In this document: positions 41,363 to 53,865 of the stretch, piece by piece
How the letters are laid out: each line of letters starts with the position of its first letter
Position numbering within the stretch: position 1 is the stretch's first letter
Assembly (NCBI GenBank): GCA_035236585.1
Contig: CP141137.1
Span: 11,052,327 to 11,116,326 of the forward strand
DNA length: 64,000 nucleotides
Origin: Warburgia ugandensis
Taxonomy: Eukaryota > Streptophyta > Magnoliopsida > Canellales > Canellaceae
Direction of reading: 5' to 3'
Made by a program: the position numbers and the translations under genes
Notes under the pieces: generated by a model
What the model saw: the letters and a program-made list of their open reading frames with translations, nothing else
Told to the model about the DNA's origin: nothing
The model's database searches: none

Positions 41363-42587
41363 GTACGGCTGCTCTTCCTTTTCTCCTCTTTTTTCCTTTT
41401 TTGTTCCTCGGGACTACTGATTTTGATGGAATTATTGGTGAGATGTATACGTGTTTGAAAACTCCGTAAACTCAGATAGCTACCTATTCTAGTTTTCGGC
41501 TGAGTCAAGCGATTCTACCACAATGTCTGATGTTGTGTCAAGAATGAAGTAAACCATGCAGGTCAATGCTATAAAAGTACACAATTCATAAATGGCTAAC
41601 AAACTTAAGTCAGATACTAGTCCCTAATTGGAGCATCATAAATTACAGAAAATCTATCATGTTCAGTGTTATTTCTAATCGTCCCACTAACTTACAAAAT
41701 TTCTATTTTGGAAGTTATGAAAGTTAGAAAGTTTTAACTTTTGGAAGTAAGACAGAAATTAGAAAGTTCCTTAGTTTGATGTGTAGATGTAAGAGAAATC
41801 TATGTTAGAAGCATATACGAGGGGTGGTCGCCTAGATGATTGAATGAATTGAAGTCCGAATTTGGCCATTTTCTCATTGTTCTTGGATGAGTTTTCACTT
41901 TGATTGGATAAATTTAGTGGAAGGAGATTGGAAGAAGTCATTTCTGGCTAAGAACAATTCAAAGCCAGTAGGTTTTTCCCTAAAATCTGCTGGACTTCAT
42001 TCCTTACAAGCATGTCCAAGAATTCAATATTTTACCCTGTTAGCCTTTAGAAAACCTCTTTTCAACCCATTCTTCCTATGAAAACAGTATGAGGACCTGC
42101 TGCAAACCCTTCATTACCAGTCCTATTTTTTTGTCCATTATTTCTACTGTTATTTAAACCTAAATTTTATCTATAAGGCCAACGTTTTTGCAGTGTACCT
42201 AGACTATGTTTCAAATAGCTGATACTATTTCTCCGGCCCCATAATTCAAGGTCTATACACAGATTTTCATCCCCTTTTCTTAAATCCTAGTTTCCCTCTT
42301 CAACAATACCATTTCCGTACTATTTCATTTCCAAAACTGATTTAGAAAACCTTAGAATCCATCAGAAAGCTCTAACTTGGAACCCTTGATCTAGTCTACA
42401 TCAATAGGCCTTCTACTGTAGGGGCTGTAGCAGGGGCCTCTCCTGTTGGTCTGAGGTATTGTACGAACCTGCTGCGAGTGTGTGTTCCAGTGCTCATGAA
42501 ACAGAAGAAAGAACAAGAAAGGAAAAATGAAAAACATAAAAAAGAACAGTGAAAGTGGTACTACCCAACCCAAACACACACAAAAGA
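41363..42587. other. Sequence downstream of the dead exon, nothing recognised
   Basis: Possibly old intron sequence. No mini-exon and no gene seen. Confidence 0.35.
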
Positions 42588-42621
42588 ACAATTTTAAACA
42601 TTTTTAAAAGTTTTTTTTACT

Positions 42622-42735
42622 TAAAGAAATAGCTCTTGCAAAATGCAAGGTAATGTACTATAGACCATTTGTGGTTTGCCCCTTCCCCGACCCAGCATGT
42701 ATTAGAGCTTCGTGCACTGGGTCTGCCCTTTATTC
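42622..42735 (+). mobile_element. Au-type SINE, 5'-truncated
   Basis: CTCTTGCAAAATGCAAGGTAA, TATAGACCATTTGTGG, GCCCCTTCCCCGACCC and GAGCTTCGTGCACTGGGTCTGCCCTTTA. The tRNA-related head is missing. Confidence 0.75.
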
Positions 42736-43111
42736 TTTTTAGCTGAAAAGACGGGGGCTTGGAACTTGACCCCTCCCTTTAAGGGGAGAGCTAAAATCAA
42801 TTAGGACTTATTTGTGAGTCTAAGAGATGCGAAGGTCTCCAAAAACCCAAACGAGTCTTTTAGCTTCCATTTTGGAATAGAATAACAGAGCATCAAAACA
42901 TCTATAATAAAATAGAATAGCCACCAAAACGGAATGACTATTTAGACATTAACCCTACTTCCAAACTACTTTAACCATGTATTTGTATAGAACTTCTAGT
43001 TCACTCTAAGTGACACTTCTTCCATACTTATTTGTTCCCATGAAATCACCCACATGTTCATTTTTACTTTCCTTATTGCTTATTGCTTTGTGCGTCCTGC
43101 CTTTTTCTCTT

Positions 43112-43205
43112 TACAAGGTGAGGCTGCCTACTATAGGCCCTTATGGTCCGCCCCTTCCACAGACCTCACATAGGTGGGAGCTTCGTGCACCGGGGCTGAC
43201 CCTAA
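43112..43205 (+). mobile_element. Au-type SINE 3' fragment, only in duplication copy 1
   Basis: AAGGTGAGGCTGCCTACTATA, GGTCCGCCCCTTCC, GGGAGCTTCGTGCACCGGGGCTG. The second duplicate has no such insert between TCTTTACA and the GCATTGCTT segment. Confidence 0.75.
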
Positions 43206-43352
43206 AATCAATTCTAGCATTGCTTCCCCTAATTACTTCTAGCTCAAGCAATTGGGACCGTTGTTGCATTTTTTTCCATGAAGCGTTCAAGTCATCATTT
43301 TTAACTTGGGGGAGAACAATTTTAAAAGTTTTTTACTTGGAAAAGAAACAAC

Positions 43353-43444
43353 TCTTGCAAAATGCAAGGTAAGGTTGTGTACTATAGACTCTTTGAAGTC
43401 TGCCCCTTACCCTGACCTAGCATACCTAGGAGCTTTATGCATCA
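43353..43444 (+). mobile_element. Au-type SINE, truncated and split by the hAT-like element
   Basis: CTCTTGCAAAATGCAAGGTAAG...GGAGCTTTATGCATCA, resuming at 44691 with ATGCATCAAGTCTGCCCTTT. The 8-base ATGCATCA is present on both sides of the insert. Confidence 0.8.
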
Positions 43445-44690
43445 TAGGGGTGGCAAAATATGACACGATACAATAACACGACACGAATTTAGCTGGTTTG
43501 GGTCGAGTCTTATCATGTTCGTGTCATTTTCGGGTCAACCCGAAAACGACACGCCAAAAATCGTGTCGTGTTCGGGTCAATCAACATGACCCATCGTGTT
43601 GACCTGTTTGACTCGCAACCTATTTATTTATCGTGAACTAACAGTCTTATAGGACGATTCATCTGGAACTGTCCTATATGTTACATGTAATAGAGGACGT
43701 CATCCTATTCAAGAACATCGTAACATGTAATATAGGACGGTTGCTTTGGAACCATCCTATATTGTAACTATAATATAGGACGGTTCCTTTAAAACCGTCC
43801 TATATATATTGTAGTGTCATAACTCTTAATGCCTCCTATTATCTCATATATGTTATATTACAATCTAGGACGGTCCCAAAGGAACCGTCCTATATTGTAG
43901 TGTCATAACTCATAAGTAATTCCTCCTATTATCCTATATAAGTATATGACACTACAATATAGGACGGTTCCTTTGGAACCGTCTTATATTGTAACATGTA
44001 ATATATATTACAACCATCTTGATTGACGGTGATTGGACGGGCTTGGGGCCTTTGCGCAGCCAACCAGATCTTCTAGTTCCTGTGATACGCTAGCTACATT
44101 ATGAACCTTTCCAGTTGATAGCAGTAATACAGCTATTAGTAGTACAGGCGGTGCACCAAAAAGAACAAATGGGCAGTCAAATTCGCCGATACGATAGCAG
44201 TAGTATAGGCGGTGCTCCAGCTACATTATAAACCTTTTCATATCCAAACAGCTACTGAATAGCAAAGGTTTTAGGTTGTTTAAGCGAGGTGACGGCGATT
44301 GGACGGGCTTGGGGCCTTTGCGCAGCCAACAAGATCTTCCAGTTCCTTCTCAATATCTTTTGTATGAAGTTAGTATACCTCTGCCTAATCAAGTGTCCCT
44401 GCAATAATAGACTTGTATTATTTGAATTTATCTTTTGTCCTGTCATAATTTTTATATTAGAGCAGTAATATAGGACGGTTCTTCTGAAACCGTCCTATAT
44501 TACTATATTATTTATTTAATCGTGTTATACGAGTCGTGTCGTGTCGACTCGTTTAATAATCGTGTCATGTTCGGGTTACGGATTTTTGACACGATTATTA
44601 TGCGGGTCGTGTTCGTGTCGACCTAAGCTCGAAGTGTGTCGTGTTCGTGTGGACACAAACACAACCCGCCAACCTGAATTGACAGGCCTA
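43445..44690. mobile_element. Non-autonomous hAT-like DNA transposon, 1246 bp
   Basis: It begins TAGGGGTGGCAA and ends TTGACAGGCCTA, imperfect terminal inverted repeats (9 of 12 matching), and is flanked by the 8-bp duplication ATGCATCA (43437-43444, 44691-44698), the size made by hAT transposases. Both ends are rich in CGTGTCGTGTTCGGGT-type subterminal repeats. There is no transposase frame. Inside lie six hairpins (see next entry) and a direct repeat GATTGGACGGGCTTGGGGCC at about 44040 and 44296. Confidence 0.82.
43647..44503. repeat. Array of six GGACGGTT hairpins inside the hAT-like element
   Basis: Near-palindromes built as TATAGGACGGTTCC - short loop - GGAACCGTCCTATA at 43647-43679, 43729-43762, 43771-43806, 43863-43896, 43955-43990 and 44466-44503. 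Three are bordered by CACTACAA or its complement TTGTAGTG (43810-43817, 43896-43903, 43950-43957), which resembles CACTA-type ends. The order of the two forms does not bracket a simple element. Confidence 0.7.
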
Positions 44691-45217
44691 ATGCATCAAG
44701 TCTGCCCTTTATTTTTTTTGCTGAAAAGAAGGCTCTTGAAACTTGATACCTCCCCTGCAAGAGGAGAGCTAAAATTAATTAAGACTTATTTGTGAGATCT
44801 ACGAGATGCAAAGGTCTCCAAAAACCCAAATGAGTCTTTTAGCTTCCATTTTGGAAAAGAATAAAAAAGCACCAAAACATTCATAAAAAATCTAACAGCC
44901 ACCAAAATGGAATGACTATTAAACATTAACCCTACTTCTAAACTACTATAACCATGTATTTGTATAGAACTTCTAGTTCACTCTAAGTGACACTTCTTCC
45001 ATACTTATTCCCTCCCATGAAGTCACCTACATGTTCATCTTTACTTTCCTTATTGCTTAGTGCTTCCTGCCTTTTCTCTTTACAATCAGTTTTGGCATTG
45101 CTTCATGTAGTTGCTTCTAGCTCAAGCAATTGGGACCGTTGTTGCATTTTATTTTATTTTTACATGTGAAGTGTTCGAGTTATCATTGCTGGCAACCAAG
45201 CTTTAACAATCCACCTT

Positions 45218-45362
45218 TTTTGTGTGACCTTTAGGTTACAGGTTAAAGGTGTGGAAATAGCCTCTTGCAAAGTAAGGAAAGGATGCGTACTATTAACCCT
45301 TTGTGGTTTACCTTTCTCTGGACCTTGCATATGCAGGAGCTTCGTGCACCAAGCTTCCCTTT
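45218..45362 (+). mobile_element. Au-type SINE, degenerate, lacking the very 5' end
   Basis: GTGTGACCTTTAGGTTACAGG (box B area), GTGGAAATAGCCTCTTGCAA, AGGATGCGTACTATTAACCC, GCAGGAGCTTCGTGCACC. Confidence 0.75.
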
Positions 45363-47879
45363 CCCTTTCCCTTTTAGAGAAGTTGATCCACTAACTTACA
45401 AAATCGAAAATGAGTGCTTAAATAACTACTTATGATTTTTTTCTAGCCAATCACACATCACATGCACTTTATAACTACATTAAATAGATGAAATTACCAC
45501 TCATAGGAAAAATCTTTAAAAATATAAAAAAAATTATTAAAAATTATCAAACTAAATTACAAAACAAAGATTTGGATTTCACTCTTTAAATATGAATAAT
45601 GCATACATGAAAGTAATCAACAAAATTAAGCTAACACCAACAAATGTAAAAAAAAAAAAAAAACATAAACATAAACTAGAAAATTTTGAAATTATAAATT
45701 ATTATTATTTTTCATCTTCAAGAACTATGAGAGAAAGAAAGATATTTTTGGCCGAAATATATTGGTGAAGAAGAACAAAAGAAGAAACAATGGTATATTT
45801 TTAGGTTTTTTGCAAAAATAATGCTACATTTTGGAATTTTTGCAAAAAAAGTCTATTTTTTGAATTTTGTAAATTTATCATTAAGTCTTCATGAGCTTTA
45901 CAAAATTGTCATTCTCTATCCATCCTCTTTTATTGTTAGATTTTCAAAATTCGAATACTACCCTCCAATTTGAATTCAAGTTTCATACTTTGGAACAATA
46001 AGCCATGATTAAGTTGTAGACTTTGGCTACTAATTTTAATGCCTTTTTTATAAAAATTTCTAGTAAAACTTGGTATCTAATACAATTAAATAACAAGAAA
46101 TATAATGGTACTATTAGATTTCAATAAGAAATAATCAATAGTGATATATTCAATCGTAAACATACTATGTTTATCAACTGGCACAATAGTACCCGTTACG
46201 CTTCTTCAATGAAATTCAACAACTTAAACTTCATTTTCTCACTAAAAATAGATATAAAATTATTCATAACACAGATTAGAACATAATTAATGATTTAAAT
46301 TAATAAAAATATAATAAATTAAAGAAAAGTTCAAGGTTAAAGCATAAGCAAAATAATGTCAAACAGTAACAAGTTGCAGAGTTTGAGCTCTTCATTCGAT
46401 GCCTTTTCTAATGAAAATTGGAAATCTAAGATATAAGCCTTCTTCTTCTTAATGTCTTTTATCTAGCATGATTAATTTTAGAGATTTTTGATGATTAACA
46501 AAACATGAAATCACACACAGAGTCTTCTTGTTCACCATCATCTAGCAATAGAAGGGTAAAATTTTAAAATTTACCAAGTCACTGAGAAACTCGGTGATCT
46601 TTCCAATAACTCTCGAGAGTTCACCGATCTGACTCATCCGATCTATCCAGTCAAAACCATGATGACATCATCCGAGTTTTTTGGGCTATCCAACCTGGAT
46701 CAGCCATTCCCGAGTTGGATCACATGGTTTTAAACTATACATGTATCTAGGGAGTATGTTCAGAGATAGCACCTGCTCTGATTGCAAAAAAAGTGCAACC
46801 CACAGAACTAATGCTAGCTGTTGGAGTTTGGTGGATGGTCCAACTCAAAGAAGGGTCTGTTCTTTTCTCCTTTTTGGCTAAATATTTCTTCACACTAGAT
46901 GCTACCCATAGCTTTGGTTCATAAAACAGAATATCGACTTTATAACCGATCGGGAAAGGCCGATATATCAAAAAAGTTAAACAAGAAATATGATACCTGA
47001 TATAACACCCATGTCGTCAAATATCACCGATTTACGAAGATTTTGGCTCCAGCTATTCATATGACGACCAATACCACTATTTTGTTTGGTTCTTTTGCGT
47101 TTCACGTGAGTTCTTCACCTGTACTTCTTCGTATAAATTGGGAATGGTTGAGTTTTGTGGAGATTGAAAGATACTTACAAGTTGAGCAAGTTGGTCAATC
47201 AACAACCATGCGGAATGTCTTCGGTGCTTTATGATTCAGCAATTGACAGCTTCAGCGAAATTCAGCCCATGACTATTGTGTGGAACAGCCAATTACTTGC
47301 TAGCTAACAGAAAAATAAATGGGTATGAAATGCGGTCTAAGTTATGGCGTTAGGAAAAGACTACATTGCGTCTCAGTTACTTCAAAATCCGTGAGATTCG
47401 GAGCAAGAAAGTAGTCGAAACCGTGACGTAGCATGAACGTCATAGACTTTCCAATCCAGGTCCCGACCTCGACAGCCTATGCCTATCGAGAAGATCCAGA
47501 GGGGATGGGCTACCTGTGATGGAGCACATCAAATGAGTGTGGGAACTAAGCATCCTCCTTGTATTTTAGCAAGCAGATAATTATGCTTATTGGTTCCCGA
47601 TCACCATTTGAAAATCCTTTCCTGTCATAGTTGCTAAACCCCTTTTTCTACTCTTACATATCCATTGTCTTTTATTTCTAGTTATTCTATGCTTTATGCC
47701 CATTGATTTTGGGGTTCAAAATAAGAAGCTGCTATCGTACAAGCTCCTTGTTTAACATGGCAGTACTCAATTTTGCACTTCCTTATTTCTGACACAAGCT
47801 ACCAATAACTGGCTATGAAAGGTAATAAAGAGAGGAGATCCAATGTCAAAACAAAACGCACGAAGCTTCCGAGACGAAT
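45363..47879. other. Intergenic sequence without recognised genes
   Basis: Very AT-rich to 46480, then mixed sequence. Frames at 46681-46881, 46747-46971 and 47043-47234 are short and unrecognised. The part near 47350-47880 may belong to the decayed gypsy element that follows, but no motif is readable. Confidence 0.35.
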
Positions 47880-48830
47880 AACCATAAGGTCATTAGGTTT
47901 TTCAAGGATAATATTTTTACTAGGTTTGAAATACCTAGAGCCATTATTAGTGATGGGGATATCATTTTTGTAATAGATCTTTCGAGGCTCTTTTACAAAA
48001 GTATTCTATCACTCATAATGCTGATACCCATTATCCATCCCCAAAATAGCAAGCAAGTTGAGGTGTTCGTCAGAGTAATTAAAGAATACCTGAGAAAACA
48101 ATATACCCTGCTAGGAAGGACCGTGTCTTTGCTATTAAACGATGCATGAATCTCATTTTACAATTGACTCCTTTCCAAAAAAGAAAAGGTAGAGCCATCA
48201 GTCAGTTTCATTTGAATCAAGCGAGCACTAGATTGGCATGAGACTGCCTTTTGGTACTCCATCATTGTGGTTATACCATACTGCTTTTAAAACACCCATT
48301 GGTATGTCCCCTTACAAGTTAGTTTTTGGCAAGTTTTTGTCATTTAACAGTTGAGTTAGAACATTATGCTTTTTGGGCTATTAAAGTATCTAATTTTAAT
48401 AGGAAATTTGAACTCCTTGAATAAGAAGAAATGTGCCATGAAGCTTATGAGAGTTTTAAACTGTACAAAAGTAGAACAAAAATGATTCATGATAAACTCA
48501 TACATAGAAATTCCCTTGAACCTCATAAAAAAATATGGCTCTTTAATTCAAAATTGCATTTTTTTATGGTAAACTTAAATCTCCCTGCGGTGGTCCTTTT
48601 ATTGTTGTACAAGCTTTTTCCTCATGGTGTTGTAGAGGTTTTTGACCCTTATGATGAAGTAAATGGTTAAAGGTTGAAACTTGTGATTGAGAGCGTAGTT
48701 GAGAAAGGAATTGTTCAATATGTTGAGTTAGTTGATCCAATTTGAGTGCTTTAACAACGTCTGGGTAAAGACAATTAACTTAGTGCTTGTTAGGAGGCAA
48801 CCCTATCTTTAGGGTTTCATTCATTCTTTT
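47880..48830 (+). mobile_element. Ty3/gypsy (Athila-type) remnant: integrase end
   Basis: In shifting frames the sequence reads like the second half of an Athila/Tat-type integrase: an ISDGG-type start, FEALLQKYSITHNADTHYP, KQVEV, then HETAFW, NTHWYVPLQVSFWQV (frame-shifted form of the THIGMSPY...FGK region), KKCAMKLMR..., and in the frame 48431-48670 AYESFKLYKSRTKMIHDKLI, WLFNSKLHFF and LFPHGVVEVFDPYDE. It ends with VELVDPI and the non-coding GTCTGGGTAAAGACAATTAA...TTAGGAGGCAACCC, a segment usual just after the polyprotein in these elements. Many stops and frameshifts. No reverse transcriptase or LTR was identified. Dead. Confidence 0.78.
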
Positions 48831-51800
48831 TATTTATCCTCTTGTTATGGTGTTCCAAAAAAAGAAAAAGAAAAACAAAACAAAACAAAGAGAGAATATG
48901 TAGGACAAGGAGCCAAAGCAGCTACTCTTGCATAGAGATAAGATGCAAATAGTAGAGCTAGAGTTGCTACATATAAAAGGGAGTCCTTTCTAATATTTTT
49001 CTTTATGTCTGGTTATCCCTTTCTAGGTTCTCTCTTTCCTTAATGTCTTTTGCTTATTCTAGTCATTGCATTATATTCTTTGTGTGAATTAAAGATAATT
49101 TTAATATAGGCTTGGGGAAATGAAAAATCTTATTCTAGTTAATTTTTGTCAGTTAATTTTTTTTTGTAATATTCTCATGACAACATGTTTTTTTTGTTAG
49201 AAGGATCAATTTAACATAGAAAGAATACGTGAATTAACCTAGTGATGATTACAATTAAGTTTAGTGATTTAAATAGTATTTCATTAGCTTGGAATTTTTT
49301 GTCGATATTTTTAAACCACTTTGCACACACTAGATAAATTTAGTAATACAATTGCATTATCTATTATTGTAATCTTGGTGGAATGTTTTTTTATTGAAAT
49401 ATATTTTTAGAAAATGGGTATGTTAATAGTCCTCAAATTTCATGATAGAATGTGAAGCTTGATTATTAGTGAAGAAATTTTAGGTTTGGTGTATAAATAA
49501 GCTCAACAAAAGAAAAAAGTAAAAAGAAATGAGAAATAAGATCGTCCTTTTATAGATTAACCAAATTTCTATGCCTCAAGAAGCATGAAGCATTTACATC
49601 AAAAGGTAGAATGGCTTCCATAACTGATTTATTTCTATAGCATATTTGATTTGAGCTATTGGATTAAGGGTTTGTCTTTATACATAGTGTCCTAAGCCAA
49701 CTAGATTGGGAGTCACTAGCCCGACAATTGTTACATATACTAAGTAAAATGCTTAAAAGAGTTAGGCATTACACAAGTTTTGTAGATGATAGAGATTGAG
49801 GTAAGAGAATTTCAAGATCGAAACACCTACACTTCTTATTTTTAAAAACTTTATAAATAACGATATTTTCTAATATAAGAAGTTTCCTTCTATCCCTACT
49901 ACTTTCCTAATTAGAGACTTTCCTAAATGAAAACCTTCTTACATAAGCAAGTTTCCTATTGTTTCTCTATGCTAATCACATATTGTCATAAAAGAAAATA
50001 CTTTTCTAACCAAAATATGAAAGCTTTACCAATATTTGATCAAGTGAAAAATGTTTTATTGATGATAAAATAAGGTGTTGCTTATTTGATCCTTGATCAA
50101 TGAATTTGATTGCAGAGCCCATGACTTCCACCTATATGGAACCTCTCTTACTCCCAAATTATTTTTTTAGTAGTGTTGATTATTTGCTCCTTATTAGATG
50201 AATCTAATTGTAGAGCCCACGGCTTCCCTGATCGACACCTCTCTTATAATCAAAATAATTTCTCTAGTGATAAGGTGATGTTTACTGATCATGGATTATT
50301 ATCTTTTTCCTTTTTGTTCTTCCTCTTCTCATTCGTTTAGCATTGTTCTCTTGACCAAGTTTGTTGGGCCTTAAGGTATCCTTTATTTTGTACTCTTCTC
50401 ATTACATGGTAGAACTCCCCACAGTTTAGTAGAAATAAATTTCACAAAGAAAAATTTTGAAGCAAAAATAAATAATAGAAGTTTAGATATTCTTTTCGTT
50501 TTTTTGAGGAAAAGGTAGAACTTAATTTAGATTTCTTTTTTTCTTCAAATTGAGGAGATTTTGTGTCATGTATAAGTATGGTTTAGAATCTTTAGATCAT
50601 AGAAATAGTGGCTCCCACTACACCAAATGCTAGCTATTTAGTACTGCAAAACACACAACCACTCTTGAATTTCACCTTGGATATTATAATCAAATGATAT
50701 TAGAATAATGAGCTATTATCATGGGGTCAGCTGTAGTGTTTCAAGCTAAGGAAGAATGTAGATATTTGTCCATGTTCCCTCATCTAAATAAATTGTTTGA
50801 TGCAAAGTATCCACTCACATCGTGAAATTTCTTACTGGTTGAGGATGGGATATGTATTGGAAAATCTTTTCCCATTTCAAAAAAGTTGGACACATAAAAA
50901 TTTTGTCCTATCCCATCCTAACCGTCGAGCCCCAAACATCCCAAGTAAGGGATAATTATCATGACAAGTAATGTCTCAAATCATTTGCAATTTAAAAAAA
51001 AATTAAATTAAATTTTGCTACTTAAAAAACATGTAAGGTACCTAAAACTCAATTTATGTAAAAGTCTAAATGATAATATTTAAAAATTTGTCCAATTTCA
51101 TGTTAAAATTTTCTGATATAAATGTAAAGTATCAATCATTACAAAATTGTGTAAAAATAAAAATAACCAATCAACCAAGCCTCTAATAGATCCAATATTG
51201 AACTCCTTAATTCTACAAAGAGTTCATAAAAAATATTTTAAATATTAAGGTAAAATATTCATAACAATAATTTAGTTGTTCAAAAAATAATATACAATGG
51301 ATTAACTTATTACTATTTTATAGTTTTGAGTTTCAACAATAATATTTTTCATTTTCTTTCTCACTTCATTGTACTTATTAATGCATGTTGAAAGAGATAA
51401 AGTCAGCCCCTCACTCTTAAAGAAACCCACTCTTTCTCATGATGAGGATATTAATGAATTTTTTTTTGAAATTGTGACACCCAAGGTCTTTTCAAACTCA
51501 AAACTCATATACAATACATATAAAATAGGTGGGATCCCTAATTTAAACTTTCAATTTTATGGTTACTTAAAATAATAAAACTTCTAAGCAACAACTCATT
51601 GCCAAAATCCCTGGGTGTTAAATGATGGACAAAAAAGCATATTAATGACACATAATATGAAGCAAATCATGTCTAACTACATGAAAACTATGTTAGAAAC
51701 AAAAATGGTAATACTAAGAATACTAAAATCATCAAGACCAAGGGTTTGTTCATCATTACTCAACATCCATTCATAAGGCTAAGTCTACAAGTTAGAGATA

Positions 51801-52745
51801 TTTATAGAGTAACATATAATTAATTATTGCTCTTAAGCAAGCACAAAATAATGTCTAGTAAATTACATCTATTAGAGTGGTTGCCTTCACTATTCTCCAC
51901 TTATTTTTCCTTATAGTTATCCCTTTCTATATTGGAGGCATTACAAACCACAACTAATGTTTAACAAGTTATCACTTATGTTAGTACATGGATATTTAAT
52001 ATTTAACTAAATGCATGCGGATGGTACAACAACTGAGTAGCAAAATTTCATAACTCTCATGGAAGATAATTACATAAAAGCTGAATAGCCAAATCTCATG
52101 ATAGTGAAATACAACAGCTTTATAAAATCAATGCCAAACTAGTAATACAAGCATGAATGACCTCAAAATAAATCATGAAGATCAGATGAAATCAAATCAA
52201 CACAATATTCTATAGCATAATATAAGTGATGACTCATAAATTCAAAAGTGCCAAGTATATGAAACTCCAAAACATCAAAATGCATATGCATGTCATCAAT
52301 GAAGGGCACCCAAATCCCACAGGTCCCACGAGTGTACCATATACTCACATCAGGTCATTAGTACTCATAACAGTCCTCCACGCATTGTCATGTCATAACG
52401 TGCATAAGGATATATTAATCCAAGTATGCTCATAATGCTGCATGAAAATGCAAAATAACCATATGGATTGTCATGCTGCAGTAGTAACCAACTACTAGGT
52501 CTATAAACTACCGCCCTCATCGACACCAAAATAAAAGACTAAGTATCCATCGCACATGAAGGATCAAGCTCATAATGTAGACTATCCATTATACTACTTA
52601 TGAAGTTTGCCCATCTAAGGAGGCGGGTTTCTAATCATCTCACAAAATTTGAGGGCGGTGGCCAGTCCTAGATCCCTCGTAGCATAGCATGTATTAGGCA
52701 GAAACACCCGTAATAAATTCTCAAAATATGAAAAATTGCTCAATA
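48831..52745. other. Intergenic sequence; a short tandem repeat, no genes
   Basis: AT-rich. About 50076-50285 holds two imperfect copies of a 100-base unit (GATGAATCTAATTG.AGAGCCCA.GACTTCC...CCTCTCTTA.T). 51369-51575 and 52226-52435 are short unrecognised frames. Part of it may be LTR or untranslated sequence of the gypsy remnant, but no second LTR was found. Confidence 0.4.
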
Positions 52746-53366
52746 TATCAATGGTCAAGTTACTGTGGATATCCGGGGTTCCATGTCACCTGCAGAAATC
52801 AGAATGGCCCTTATCTTGATCTGTCCGAAGACAACTCCTACCATATTAGAGAAATCTTTTACCATAACAATTCAATTTCACTCCTTAGCACTGAATCCTC
52901 GTCAACTGAAACATGCCCAGTTTCCCTTCATAATCTCACTCTTGATAGAACTACGTTGTATCTTACTAGAGCCACCCACAATCTGTCCTTATTCTTCAAT
53001 TGCACTGTGAATCCACTTCCTACGTTCCGTCCAATTCTTCTTGCTTGACAAATAACAAGACAAAAAATACTTATTTCTCGCTATCCACGATCAAGGAAGC
53101 GACGGTGGTGTAGTTTTCCAGAGCCTGTGGGTTCGTTGTTACTGCACCAGTTACGAGTCGAGAGCCTTACGATTCTGCAAATTTAGATCCTACCGTTTTT
53201 TTGAGGAGGGGGCTTGTTTTGGGATGGATTGCTCCGAATTGCAGCGACTGTCAAGAGAGCGGTGGACGGTGTGGATATAATGAGACATTTCTTCCTGTCG
53301 TCTGCTTTTGCTCAGACGGTCCTCATCTCAAAGTATGCTCTAGTCATCCGGCTCCTAAAATACAGG
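52746..53366 (+). pseudogene. LRK10L exon 1 pseudogene, close paralogue of 55849
   Basis: Almost identical to the intact exon from its YCGYPGFHVTC region on. The signal peptide and first part of GUB_WAK_bind are replaced by unrelated sequence (breakpoint near 52746). One T is missing near 53032 compared with 56270 (FRPISS becomes FRPILLA and a stop). At 53113 the triplet matching AAA (Lys) is TAG. The donor G|GTTCGT has become G|GCTCGT at 53366-53368. The WAK_assoc part (NCSDCQESGGRCGYNE, VVCFCSDGPHLKVC) still has its full Cys set, including one lost in the 55849 gene. Confidence 0.9.
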
Positions 53367-53589
53367 GCTCGTTGGCCTTTTACCCTTTTTTGTTTAGTAT
53401 CTAACTAAAAAAAAGTGTTTATAGAATGAAGGTTGACCAAGATGTTCCACCCAAATCACTTCCAATTTTGTACTAAAAATAAATTAATTTTTTAAAAATA
53501 TATTGAAAAATTATAAGTGGTTCGACCTGATGCCTGGGTTTCTCCCCCTTTGCTATCATCTGGTTTTGTGTTTTCATTTTCTCTGACAG

Positions 53590-53765
53590 AATTCTTGGCC
53601 AATTCTTTCGAGGGTAACTGTCTCTTCCTTGCAGGTGGGTCTAATAGTGATCATCAGTACCAAATGTGCCCACACTGTAAGGCCTTCTAATTTCGTGTGC
53701 TATTGCAAAGATCTTGCTCACCACAGAGCATGTCATGCTGGGGCTACTAAAGTAATACAGGGTTT
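53590..53765 (+). pseudogene. WAK_assoc remnant of another LRK10L copy
   Basis: Matches 56829-57160 and 59455-59768 but lacks the middle: the sequence goes from AAGGCCTTCTA straight to ATTTCGTGTGC, as if deleted between two TTCTA motifs. The frame TSNFVCYCKDLAHHRACHAG is recognisable as the last Cys-rich part of WAK_assoc, ending ATACAG|GGTTTGTG. Not a functional exon. Confidence 0.6.
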
Positions 53766-53865
53766 GTGTCTATTTCCTCTTTTGTTTTGTTTTATAGAGT
53801 CAATGTGATTTACCCATTAAAATTTTCGTTTTCTGTGAGAAACATTCAATGTTTTTTCTTCTTTG

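Larger units (their letters stand above)
42588..43311 (+). repeat. Tandem duplication, copy 1
   Basis: Matches 43316-45190 once the hAT-like insert there is removed: same CTCTTGCAAAATGCAAGG SINE piece, same GAGTCTTTTAGCTTCCATTTTG, same AACTTCTAGTTCACTCTAAG and GCAATTGGGACCGTTGTTGC. This copy alone carries the extra SINE piece at 43112-43205. Confidence 0.8.
43316..45190 (+). repeat. Tandem duplication, copy 2 (interrupted by hAT-like element)
   Basis: Copy of 42588-43311 split by the 43445-44690 insert. Its Au SINE piece is cut in two (43353-43444 and 44691-44715). Confidence 0.8.

Noticed and set aside
43647..44503. CRISPR-like array of regular repeats
   Set aside because: Plant sequence; the repeats are self-complementary, irregularly spaced and lie inside a DNA transposon with TSD.
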